This document shows positions 15,819 through 23,353 of a stretch of DNA of 23,769 nt, one piece after another. The notes beneath the pieces are model-generated. The model had not been told where the DNA came from. It saw nothing but the letters and a program-made list of their open reading frames with translations, and did not search any database. Made by a program: the position numbers and the translations under genes. The stretch is from Synergistaceae bacterium (lineage in GTDB: Bacteria; Synergistota; Synergistia; Synergistales; Aminobacteriaceae): assembly GCA_031273365.1 (NCBI GenBank), contig JAISSA010000078.1:1-23769 (forward strand), given 5' to 3'. Each line of letters begins with the position of its first letter. The first letter of the stretch is position 1.

Positions 15819-17023
15819 GATCGATCTCTCTTTTCGAAAGCCATGGACATTCCCAGTCCGCCCGCCACGCAGATGGTGGCGAGGCCGTATCGCACGTCGC
15901 GCCTTTGCATTTCGTGCAGCAGGGTGACGCAGATGCGCGCGCCGGAACAGCCCAGAGGGTGCCCAAGGGCAATGGCCCCGCCGTTGACGTTTACGCGTTC
16001 GGGCTCCAGCCCCAGTTCCCGTATGCAGGCCACCGACTGTGCGGCGAACGCCTCGTTGAGTTCGATGAGGCCGAAGTCCGCCAGGCCGATGCCCAGGGGC
16101 TCCAGAACCTGCAGAAGTTTTTTTGTGGCGGCGACAGGCCCGATGCCCATGATCTGAGGGGGAACGCCCACGGCCGTTGCGCCAAGAATGCGCGCTATCG
16201 GCCTGACCCCGAGCCGCGCGGCCTGCTCTCTGCTCATGAGCAGAAGGGCCGCAGCTCCGTCGTTCCGGCCTGACGCGTTGCCGGCGGTGGTGACGCCTCC
16301 TTCGAAGACGGGCTTCAGCTTTACCATCTTCCCGAGGCTCGTATCCCGTTTGGGGTACTCGTCGACCTCGAACAGCAGGGGGTCGCCTTTCCGCCGGGGG
16401 ACGCGAACCGGCGCGATCTCCTCCCGAAAACGCCCTGCGTCTATCGCCGCGACCGCCTTTTGCTGGCTCGCCAGAGCAAATTCGTCGCAGTCCTGACGGG
16501 TTACGTGGAACTGACGCGCCACGTTATCGGCCGTACTGATCATGTTGAACACCCCGTAAATATCGGCGGGCTGACTCCTGGGCTGGCTCTCCGTGTTGGG
16601 GTCCACCAGCACGGCATTACCGTTTCCCAGGCCAAAACGCGCTCCTCGAAGATAAAAGGGCGCGGTGCTCATGCTCTCCACACCGCCAGAGAGCACCGTA
16701 TGCGAATAACCGCATTGAATTTGCTGCATCCCCGATAAGATCGCCTGCATACCGGAAGCGCACTGCCGATGAACGGTGAAGGCCGGAATCTCCTCGGGAA
16801 ATCCCGCCATAAGCGAGGCGACACGCGCGATGTTGGGCTGGTCCGCCGACTGCTTGGTCTGACCGCAGATCACCTCGCTGAGCGCCTCCTTCCCAACGCC
16901 GCTTTTCTTCAATGCGCCTTCCAGGGCCGTCTGCAAAAGAACCTCGGGCTGCACGTCCGCCAGGGTTCCACCCATGCTGCCGATGGGCGTACGCGACGCG
17001 GACACCACTACCGTTTCAGTCAT
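15815..17023 (-). CDS. Thiolase family protein (acetyl-CoA acyltransferase)
   Basis: 402 residues, the normal thiolase length. The nucleophilic Cys is C88 (VHRQCASGMQA); NEAFAAQ, GGAIALGHPLGCSG (H355) and the second Cys in TICVAGGLG (C385) complete the active site. It would cleave a 3-ketoacyl-CoA with CoA to acetyl-CoA plus a shortened acyl-CoA, or run the reverse condensation. The C-terminal motif reads CVAGG where CxGGG is usual, a mild variation. The ATG at 17023 has AGGAGGG seven bases upstream, and the gene follows the second CaiB gene by 21 bases. It is the centre of the mirror-ordered block, with a CaiB and a MaoC gene on each side. No acyl-CoA or hydroxyacyl-CoA dehydrogenase lies inside the operon; one hydroxyacyl-CoA dehydrogenase is at the right edge. 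Confidence 0.94.
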   Translation of the reverse strand: MTETVVVSASRTPIGSMGGTLADVQPEVLLQTALEGALKKSGVGKEALSEVICGQTKQSADQPNIARVASLMAGFPEEIPAFTVHRQCASGMQAILSGMQQIQCGYSHTVLSGGVESMSTAPFYLRGARFGLGNGNAVLVDPNTESQPRSQPADIYGVFNMISTADNVARQFHVTRQDCDEFALASQQKAVAAIDAGRFREEIAPVRVPRRKGDPLLFEVDEYPKRDTSLGKMVKLKPVFEGGVTTAGNASGRNDGAAALLLMSREQAARLGVRPIARILGATAVGVPPQIMGIGPVAATKKLLQVLEPLGIGLADFGLIELNEAFAAQSVACIRELGLEPERVNVNGGAIALGHPLGCSGARICVTLLHEMQRRDVRYGLATICVAGGLGMSMAFEKRDRS

Positions 17024-17044
17024 GTCGTTTCCCTCCTGCTCTCC

Positions 17045-18223
17045 TCAAATCACGCCTTCTTTGCCGAGTTTTTCCATTTCTTCCCTGGACAGACCCAGGC
17101 TGCCCATATAGAATTCCTCATTATAATCACCGATTTTCGGGGGCGGCATGCGGACACTGCCAGGCGTATCGCTGAATTTGAGGGGAATGCCGGGCAACGG
17201 AATATCCTGGCCGGTATGGCATTTTGTCCATATGACATTCTCGCGATGCTGAACCTGCGGATTCGCAAGCACCTGTTCGATGTCGTTGATAGGCGCACAC
17301 GGGACGTCCGCACTCATGAGCGCGCTGAGGGCCTCTTCCGCCGTCAGGGACGTCGTCCACCCGGCGACCAGTCGATTGACCTCGGATGAGTTGGCAAGGC
17401 GCGCGAGTTCCGTCGCAAAACGGGGATCGTCGATCCACTCGGGATGCCCCGCCGCTCTGGCGACCCCGGCATATTGCTCCTGCGTGGCGGCCGTGATGAA
17501 GATATACCCGTCGCTTGTCTGAAAAGTACCGATCGGGCAATGATAGGCATCGCGCCCGCCATTGCGGACGTGTTTTTTACCAAACAGCAAAAAGTCGGGT
17601 ACCGCAGTCCTCAACCAGGAAATGATCGAGTCGAGTAACGCAATGTCCAGATGCTGCCCCATGCCGGTGTGTTCACGATGGAGCAGGGCCAGGACAGTGC
17701 CGAACGCGGCATAAAGCCCCGCGCTGTAATCGCCGACCCACGTTCCGGACAAAACAGGCTTGTCCTCGCCGGTTATTCCCATCAGGCCACCGATTGCCTG
17801 TGCGATCGAATCGAACGCCGGGCGCTGAGCATGGGGTCCATCCTGGCCGAATCCCGAAATGGACGTCATGACGATTTTGGGATTGATTTTGCGAAGGGCC
17901 TCAAAACCAAACCCCAGCCGTTCCATCACGCCGGGACGGAAATTTTCCACCACCACGTCGGCGTTCTCAAGTATGCCGAGGAGGATCTTTTTGCCGCGCG
18001 GGTCCTTTAAATTCAACGTCAGAGAACGCTTGTTGCGATTACTGACCATAAAGTAAGTACTGAGATCGTCAATCGCGGGTTTCATCAATCTGTTTTCGTC
18101 ACCCTGGGGTTTTTCCACTTTAATGACGTCCGCACCCATGTCGCCCAGCAGCATCGTACAATATGGGCCCGCGATAAACCGCGAGATGTCGATCACCTTG
18201 TATCCTTCCAGTATTTGAGCCAC
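17045..18223 (-). CDS. CaiB/BaiF family CoA-transferase, paralogue 2
   Basis: 392 residues, exactly the length of paralogue 1. It carries the same family motifs (ILEGYKVIDISRFIAGP, ADVIKVEK, VENFRPGVM, SGFGQDGP) and the catalytic Asp D198 in DIALLD. It would transfer CoA to or from an organic acid in the cytoplasm. The start is GTG at 18223 with AAGGAG nine bases upstream. It follows the second MaoC gene by 57 bases and precedes thiolase by 21. The N-terminal half is strongly conserved with paralogue 1, while the region from about 200 on has diverged, the expected pattern if the two use the same CoA donor type but different acids. They could instead be subunits of one hetero-oligomer, as seen in some benzylsuccinate and related CoA-transferases. 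Confidence 0.92.
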   Translation of the reverse strand: MAQILEGYKVIDISRFIAGPYCTMLLGDMGADVIKVEKPQGDENRLMKPAIDDLSTYFMVSNRNKRSLTLNLKDPRGKKILLGILENADVVVENFRPGVMERLGFGFEALRKINPKIVMTSISGFGQDGPHAQRPAFDSIAQAIGGLMGITGEDKPVLSGTWVGDYSAGLYAAFGTVLALLHREHTGMGQHLDIALLDSIISWLRTAVPDFLLFGKKHVRNGGRDAYHCPIGTFQTSDGYIFITAATQEQYAGVARAAGHPEWIDDPRFATELARLANSSEVNRLVAGWTTSLTAEEALSALMSADVPCAPINDIEQVLANPQVQHRENVIWTKCHTGQDIPLPGIPLKFSDTPGSVRMPPPKIGDYNEEFYMGSLGLSREEMEKLGKEGVI

Positions 18224-18280
18224 AGGATTTCACTCCTTATTCCGACGACAGGTCAACGCCGTGCGCAGGGATCTCTTCGT

Positions 18281-18757
18281 TCAAACGGGACGCATTTTAT
18301 AAAGAGTTGTGCGTTCCCAGCAGGCGACAACATCACCTGTCTGCTTGATCAGTTGATCCAGAAAGGTGATGGTGCCGCGGCCGGCTTTACTGGTCGCCTT
18401 CTTTGCGATAATGGTGGTCTCGGAGTGGACGGTGTCGCCGATGAACAACGGGTTGTTGAACGTCACGTTGTTGATTCCCAAAAAACCAATGAGACTCGGT
18501 CCACGAAAGTTATCGCCGTTGTACCAGATCATGCCGCCGCGAAGTCCCTCGGCGAGGCAGAAGCTCATGATGCCGTTGACAACCCGTTGACCATAAACAG
18601 TGGTTCTGGCGTACTCGGCATCGCAGTGCAGGGGGTCGTAGACTCCCGTCAGGCTGCAAAGCGTAATAAGATCGGTCTCCGTGACGGTTCTGCCATGCGT
18701 AACCCTTTTGTCTCCCACGACAGCGTCATCCCACCACGCAACTTTGTCGACGTCCAT
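18281..18757 (-). CDS. MaoC-like dehydratase/hydratase, paralogue 2
   Basis: 158 residues, hot-dog fold, colinear with paralogue 1 without gaps apart from the last residue. The hydratase-2 region reads LTGVYDPLHCDAEYA. His is kept (H44), the usual catalytic Asp is Val (V39), and an Asp replaces the usual Asn (D41). The long identical stretch around the GDNFRGPSLIGFLG segment (about 81-94) shows recent common ancestry of the two genes. GAGG lies eight bases before the ATG, and the gene follows the lactonase-like MBL gene by 14 bases. It presumably handles the CoA ester made by one of the CaiB proteins; as both acidic positions are shifted, a non-hydratase activity or a paired role with paralogue 1 is possible. 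Confidence 0.88.
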   Translation of the reverse strand: MDVDKVAWWDDAVVGDKRVTHGRTVTETDLITLCSLTGVYDPLHCDAEYARTTVYGQRVVNGIMSFCLAEGLRGGMIWYNGDNFRGPSLIGFLGINNVTFNNPLFIGDTVHSETTIIAKKATSKAGRGTITFLDQLIKQTGDVVACWERTTLYKMRPV

Positions 18758-18771
18758 TTTATTTTCCTCGT

Positions 18772-19563
18772 CTACTTCCCTTTTACCGGGTATGTTTTAT
18801 TTTCGAGCACTTTATAGTCATGGCTCGGCAATATAAAGGCGTTCAACGCCTCGATTTTTTTCAGCGAGGCGTCAAAGTCAAGCAAATTCACATGCGCCGC
18901 TGAAAACAGGTGCTTTTGAGTGCCATTTCCTTCCCAGTTTTCATACTGCATTACTGTGTCTCCGGCAAGCAGGCAGGGGCCGTCCGTCGTGTTGACCAGC
19001 ACGCACTGCCCGCCAGGAGTGTGGCCGGGCGTCAGCAGGAGCCTGAGTCCATCGTCGATGTCCACGTCGCCGTCGATCATCTTCAGCTGCTGGACGACTC
19101 TGAGCCAGGCGGGAGTCATCCCCGCTTTCGGCGCTTCGTAGACATTGGCGTGCAATTCGAGAGGATCCAGGGCGTAGATGACCTCCGACTTCTGAACATA
19201 GAACGTTTTGCCGGGGAATTTTTCACCGTTCCAGCAATGATCCCAGTGCAGATGCGTAAATATCAGATAGTCAATGTCCTGAGGCTGGAGCCCCTCAGCC
19301 GCGAGCGCGGCGACGACGTTGGCTTCTTTTGGAAAATCGATTTCCAGCGTCGGATGCAGGCGCCCCATTTCCTCCTGAGGGCCGGGGCCGGTGTCCACCA
19401 CGATGTTCCTGTTGTTGCCCTTCAGCAGAAAGCCTATCGAGGGGCTGTCGACTTTGACGCCCTGGCCCGTCATCATCTGCAAGGTAGATTTCTCGTAGGA
19501 GGGAAAGCGGCCATAGTACATCGGCGTAATCGTGTAGGTCGCACTGTCTTTTTTAAAACTCAT
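18772..19563 (-). CDS. N-acyl-homoserine-lactonase-like MBL-fold hydrolase
   Basis: 263 residues from the preferred start, no signal peptide. The zinc motif HLHWDH is at 104-109, followed by LTPGHTPGGQ, LLAGDT and PSHDYK with the remaining ligands. The spacing and the THLHWDHCWNGEKF context place it in the AttM/AiiB-like lactonase family, which opens homoserine or other gamma-lactones. In this context a metabolic lactonase seems more likely than quorum quenching. I chose ATG at 19563 because GGGGGAGG lies five bases upstream; a GTG at 19578 would lie inside the hairpin. It follows the DASS carrier gene by 58 bases and precedes MaoC by 14. Confidence 0.88.
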   Translation of the reverse strand: MSFKKDSATYTITPMYYGRFPSYEKSTLQMMTGQGVKVDSPSIGFLLKGNNRNIVVDTGPGPQEEMGRLHPTLEIDFPKEANVVAALAAEGLQPQDIDYLIFTHLHWDHCWNGEKFPGKTFYVQKSEVIYALDPLELHANVYEAPKAGMTPAWLRVVQQLKMIDGDVDIDDGLRLLLTPGHTPGGQCVLVNTTDGPCLLAGDTVMQYENWEGNGTQKHLFSAAHVNLLDFDASLKKIEALNAFILPSHDYKVLENKTYPVKGK

Positions 19564-19576
19564 GATTTCCTCCCCC

Positions 19577-19615
19577 ACCGGTTCAGAGAAGAGCTCGACC
19601 CTTCTCTGAACCGGT
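19577..19615 (-). other. Perfect 15-bp intercistronic hairpin between DASS carrier and lactonase-like genes
   Basis: ACCGGTTCAGAGAAG (19577-19591) and its exact complement CTTCTCTGAACCGGT (19601-19615) flank a nine-base loop. On the transcript the structure starts six bases after the carrier stop codon and ends directly before the GGGGGAGG site of the hydrolase gene. The following sequence is G-rich, not T-rich, so read-through is expected. Likely roles are protecting the 3' end of the upstream message, or limiting ribosome access to the next gene. Confidence 0.85.
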
Positions 19616-19621
19616 CTTTTC

Positions 19622-21079
19622 TTAAAGAATCACGTTCGCTATCGGCAGGAAGATATACATCAGCACAAGGTAAAGCGCGATGACTGCCGGTGTTCCAAAT
19701 TTTATTCCGTCTTTGACCTCGAGATAGCCGGAGGTATAGCACATGGGCGCGCACACATACGACGAAGGGAATATGAACGCCGTATTCGCGGTAAGAACCA
19801 GAATGACGCCAAATGCGGCGATGTTTATGTTGCTGCCGCCTGCGTTGAGGTTCTGGAACACCGGAAGAAATGCCGCCCATATCAGGTTTATAACGACAAT
19901 ATTGGACATAAACTGCGTCAAAATAACGGCCAGGAGCATGGCTATCCACATCAGCATATCTGAAGACACGCTTTGCGCCAGAGGGCTGAAGAGGTTGCCC
20001 AGGTAGGTACTGACGCCGATCTCCGGATTGGTGAGGCCGCTGGCGAACGCCTGGATGCCCACGATGAAAATGAGCGTCGGGATGGGAATCTTATAGAGGT
20101 CTTTTCTCAGGTCGAGGATCGGTTCATCCCCGATACGGATGATGGCCAGTATCGCTACGCCCAGGATGGGAGGCGCCACAAGGGAAACCGTGTTCTTGAA
20201 ATACGCGGAAGCCGCCGGCGCGATCGAACTCAAAATGTCCGGCATGAGCCAGATGAGGACGACGCCGAAGAACACGCCCACGGAAATTTTGGCCTTCAAA
20301 GTCAGCGGCTTGAGTTGCTTTTTCATCTCATCGGGATCGTATTGCACAAATTTGGAAAAATCCGGCCTGACCAGAATTTTCAGGATCAGCATGGTCAGAA
20401 CAAAAGCCACGAGAGAGAACGGTACGCCCAGTGCCATGTACTGGGCAAAGGAAACGGAGATATTGATGCTGTTGAGAAAACCCACAATGAGCACGGCGCC
20501 CGGGTGAGAGATCGGCGTCGAACCGTAGGGGATGACCACCAGCCATAAGATAGCCAGTACAAGGGCCTGACCAAATTTAGAGCCTTTTTCATACCCGAGC
20601 TTCTCGCAGATGCCGTCCACCATGGACAGGTAAATGAGAGTTACGGGCACGCAATCGAGGAAAAATTCTACAAAGACGCACGAAAACAGGAATAAGCCCA
20701 AAAATACCCATGGACGTCCCCGGCAGATGTTTCTGGAAATGAACCATGTGGCGATTTGCTGGATAACTCCGGTGGACTCCAGCGCCACGTTGATCAGCAT
20801 CGTCGCCAGAACATAAGCGAAGCAGAAATTTCCAAAGGACACCGCCAACGCCGTGGTTTGCGACATGACGCCCGTCATGATCAGGATACCCGGCACCAGC
20901 AAAGACGTCCAGTCGACCCCGACGAATATCCAAAGCCAGATGGTGCTCAGGAACAGAGCCAGAACTGTGACGCCTTTGTCCGTAAGGCCATTGCCCTCCT
21001 TGAGAAAAATTCTTATGAGGAGAAAAAGAACAACGGCGATGGCAACGTGGATGTAACTTTTCCTGGTAGCTGCTGACAT
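19622..21079 (-). CDS. DASS/SLC13 family anion:sodium symporter
   Basis: Integral membrane protein of 485 residues with roughly a dozen hydrophobic segments. The two repeat signatures of the divalent-anion:sodium symporters can be recognised: GSTPISHPGAVLIVGFLNSI in the first half and QFMSNIVVINLIWAAFLPV in the second, followed by FPSSYVCAPMCYTSGYLEVKDGIKFG, the family's C-terminal loop. The first SNT-type motif has changed to SHP, so specificity may differ from classical succinate carriers. It would import a carboxylate, or possibly sulfate or another anion, with sodium. AAAGGAGG lies seven bases before the ATG. It is probably the first gene of the long operon, as the gap upstream holds palindromes and the preceding gene is unrelated. 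Confidence 0.88.
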   Translation of the reverse strand: MSAATRKSYIHVAIAVVLFLLIRIFLKEGNGLTDKGVTVLALFLSTIWLWIFVGVDWTSLLVPGILIMTGVMSQTTALAVSFGNFCFAYVLATMLINVALESTGVIQQIATWFISRNICRGRPWVFLGLFLFSCVFVEFFLDCVPVTLIYLSMVDGICEKLGYEKGSKFGQALVLAILWLVVIPYGSTPISHPGAVLIVGFLNSINISVSFAQYMALGVPFSLVAFVLTMLILKILVRPDFSKFVQYDPDEMKKQLKPLTLKAKISVGVFFGVVLIWLMPDILSSIAPAASAYFKNTVSLVAPPILGVAILAIIRIGDEPILDLRKDLYKIPIPTLIFIVGIQAFASGLTNPEIGVSTYLGNLFSPLAQSVSSDMLMWIAMLLAVILTQFMSNIVVINLIWAAFLPVFQNLNAGGSNINIAAFGVILVLTANTAFIFPSSYVCAPMCYTSGYLEVKDGIKFGTPAVIALYLVLMYIFLPIANVIL

Positions 21080-21095
21080 GTGGATCCCTCCTTTA

Positions 21096-21186
21096 CGATT
21101 TCAAATCGGAATTCATGACTGTACAGTTGCTTCAGGTAAAGGCCGGGAGGGCACTTCCCCTCCACTACGACCCGCGTGGAACTGTA
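21096..21186 (-). promoter_or_regulatory. Probable control region of the long operon, with palindromes
   Basis: The 107 bases before the DASS carrier gene contain a 13-base palindrome CGATTTCAAATCG (21096-21108) next to the ribosome binding site, and a perfect 10-base palindrome ACTGTACAGT (21118-21127). Its half-site recurs as AACTGTA at 21180-21186. A small hairpin GGAGGG/CCCTCC (21146-21163) may end transcription of the methyltransferase gene, but no T-run follows. Promoter hexamers are weak (TTTACC, 17 bases, CATGAA on the minus strand). The repeated half-site suggests a dimeric regulator; none is encoded nearby. Confidence 0.4.
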
Positions 21187-22326
21187 TTACTTCTTTTCCA
21201 GAAGAATATTGAAGTTATTACAGTCGTTAACGGTGAACCTCTCCACCTTTAGATTACATAAAGCAAAAATCTCCAGCAACTCGGGCTTTTCGTACAGGTA
21301 GGCGTGTTTTAAATTCAAATCCATCCATTTTATCCGGCTTTTATTTTGAGCGTAATACTCGTTTCTGTCGCCCTGAAAAGGGGGCATGTCCTTCCACGAA
21401 CGGTACAGGTTGGCCTTTTCCCAGTTGGGTGTGGAGAGGTATATCCTCCCGTTTTTATTCAGGAGCTCGGTTATCCTTGTCAATGTGGGTACAGGGGCGG
21501 TCGCGAAATGTTCGAAGACCTCCGTCATAATGATGACGTCATATTTTTGCTTTAAGCGGAAATCAGGGTCTTCGATCACCCCATAGTGTTGCGTCACGGG
21601 ATAGAGCTTCTTCCCGGAATCGATAAAAGACTTTTCGGTTCGCTCCTCTATTGAAAGGCAAAGCCAGTCCAAATCGCAGTCGGGGCGAAGCAATTTAACG
21701 AGAAGCGAAACAAAGCCAAATCCCGGCCCGATATCCAGAACTTTAAAATGATCGTCCTGAGCTTTCAAATCGTCACAAAGCCAGTAAAAGACATCGCGCC
21801 ACCATTCCAGTCCCGGCATCAGTCGAAACGTAATGCCCAGAGGAGCATTCTGATGAATGCGTTTGTCGTACTCATTATTGATGAGGCAGTTGAGAGCGGT
21901 CAATACAAGCTCCCGCGTCTGAGGCTCCTCAAAATCGACGCTCGTGTTCCTGTGGAAAAAATAGCTGACGTTTTCTGCTTTATTGTGGCTCATCTGATCC
22001 GTTACGGCGTCGAAATTTTCGCTGTCGATGGCGACGAGGACATGATTGTTTTTCCTGGAGAAAACATCGAAAGGGGATAAAATTTTTTTGCCCATAAAAG
22101 TCCTGCCAACAAGCGGAGCGTAATTATCGCAATACGCGGCTACCTCGATATTGTGGTCTTTGAGAAGGTGGGTACACGCGAAACTGTTTTCACCTGTTCC
22201 GAGCACTACGACATTTTCACCCTGCGATGTGGATAAACTTTTCAGTCTTTTCGTGCCGTAAAGAAAGCCGGAGCGCACTCCTTTTTTTTCATGACGCATG
22301 TTCCCCAGGAAATCTACATAATGCAT
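21187..22326 (-). CDS. Two-domain SAM-dependent methyltransferase
   Basis: 379 residues from the preferred start. The N-terminal part (about 35-130) contains VVVLGTGENSFACTHLLKDHN and AAYCDN, a Rossmann-like nucleotide-binding fold such as is found in front of some surface-polysaccharide modifying enzymes. The C-terminal part has the class I methyltransferase motif I at 196-207 (VLDIGPGFGFVS), then IIMTEVFEHFA and LLNKNGRIYLSTPNWEKA. It probably methylates a sugar or another small acceptor; the acceptor is unknown. ATG at 22326 has GGAGGGAAAGG just upstream and is preferred over 22359, which has no such site. The gene looks more AT-rich and lysine/asparagine-rich than its neighbours, and has no functional link to the acyl-CoA genes around it, so it may be a later arrival. 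Confidence 0.8.
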   Translation of the reverse strand: MHYVDFLGNMRHEKKGVRSGFLYGTKRLKSLSTSQGENVVVLGTGENSFACTHLLKDHNIEVAAYCDNYAPLVGRTFMGKKILSPFDVFSRKNNHVLVAIDSENFDAVTDQMSHNKAENVSYFFHRNTSVDFEEPQTRELVLTALNCLINNEYDKRIHQNAPLGITFRLMPGLEWWRDVFYWLCDDLKAQDDHFKVLDIGPGFGFVSLLVKLLRPDCDLDWLCLSIEERTEKSFIDSGKKLYPVTQHYGVIEDPDFRLKQKYDVIIMTEVFEHFATAPVPTLTRITELLNKNGRIYLSTPNWEKANLYRSWKDMPPFQGDRNEYYAQNKSRIKWMDLNLKHAYLYEKPELLEIFALCNLKVERFTVNDCNNFNILLEKK

Positions 22327-22445
22327 CAAAAACCTTTCCCTCCATCCGGCTCCCGCCATCGAATCTTTAAATCTTTAACTATGAACGCGACCACGAACGG
22401 CTCTCTGTTTTTTCGTGCGTCATGAAACGATTCCCGCTTCCTCGC

Positions 22446-23216
22446 TCACTCCCCCGTAAAGCGGGGAGGCCGTTTTTCCAGAAAGGCGTCGATGCCCTCG
22501 TCATGGTCGGCAGTGCTGAACGCGATGGTCTGATACAGACTTTCCAGCAGGAGTGCCGTGTTCATGTCGGTGGCGATGCCGGATTTGATCGCTGCCTTGG
22601 CCAGTCTCGCGATGATAGGGCTTTTGGCCCTGATCTGAGCTGCCATGGCGATGGCCTCGTCCATAAGGCTTTCGTGCGGAACGACTCTGTTCACCAGGCC
22701 GATGCGCAGCGCCTCCTCCGCATCCACGATGCCTCCCGTCAGCACAAGCTCCAGGCTTTTCCCCACTCCCACCAGGCGGGTCAGGCGCTGGGTGCCTCCC
22801 GCCCCCGGGATGATGCCGACGTTGATCTCGGTCTGGCCCAACTTGGCGCGCTCGCTGGCGATACGGATATCGCACGCCATGGCAAGTTCACACCCGCCGC
22901 CCAGCGCATAGCCGTTGACGGCCGCGATCGTGGGTTTACGGATCGCCTCGATCTGATTCAAAATCAGGGGGGTTTCCCTGTCCAGCGTCTGCAATTTGGT
23001 TCTGGCTTTCAGATAATTCAGGTCGGAGCCGGACACAAACGCCTTGTCCCCCGTGCCCGTAATGATGATGACCCTGACCTCGGGGTCTTCGTCATGGGCG
23101 ACGAAAGCATCACGCACCTCCCGCCAAATTTCCTGGTTCAAAACATTGCGAACTTCAGGGCGATTAATATAAATAAATCCGATTTCTTCCTGCTTTTTCA
23201 GTAAGATATGCGGCAT
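22446..23216 (-). CDS. Enoyl-CoA hydratase
   Basis: 256 residues, a complete crotonase. Both catalytic glutamates are present: E110 in LGGGCELAMACD and E130 in GQTEINVGIIPGAGGTQRL, and the oxyanion-hole segment VSGSDL is at 61-66. This is the canonical short-chain enoyl-CoA hydratase pattern, so it likely hydrates crotonyl-CoA-like substrates to (S)-3-hydroxyacyl-CoA in the cytoplasm. It lies 137 bases downstream of a 3-hydroxyacyl-CoA dehydrogenase gene, which would use that product. The ATG at 23216 has AAGGA about 11 bases upstream. It contrasts with the crotonase at 6400-7164, which has lost the first Glu. The 119 bases after it contain only an imperfect stem-loop. Confidence 0.93.
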   Translation of the reverse strand: MPHILLKKQEEIGFIYINRPEVRNVLNQEIWREVRDAFVAHDEDPEVRVIIITGTGDKAFVSGSDLNYLKARTKLQTLDRETPLILNQIEAIRKPTIAAVNGYALGGGCELAMACDIRIASERAKLGQTEINVGIIPGAGGTQRLTRLVGVGKSLELVLTGGIVDAEEALRIGLVNRVVPHESLMDEAIAMAAQIRAKSPIIARLAKAAIKSGIATDMNTALLLESLYQTIAFSTADHDEGIDAFLEKRPPRFTGE

Positions 23217-23353
23217 CTGTGTTCTTTTCCTTTCCTCAAAGCCGAGTACCCTGCGGCCTCGCCGGTCTTCTGAAAAACCCTGAGTGACGTACGCAACGGA
23301 GTCTGCCCCCGCCTCTCCGAAAAAGCGCTCGCCGGCACCTGAACGCTATGCTT

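Noticed and set aside
18772..19563. Dedicated quorum-quenching role for the lactonase-like protein
   Set aside because: It is embedded in a catabolic operon with a carrier, and no signal synthase or LuxR-type receptor is nearby; family similarity alone does not support quorum quenching.
22389..22421. Stem-loop GACCACGAA / TTCGTGCGTC between the enoyl-CoA hydratase and methyltransferase genes
   Set aside because: The stem has a bulge and a 14-base loop, and no T-run follows in the direction of transcription; too weak to call a terminator.
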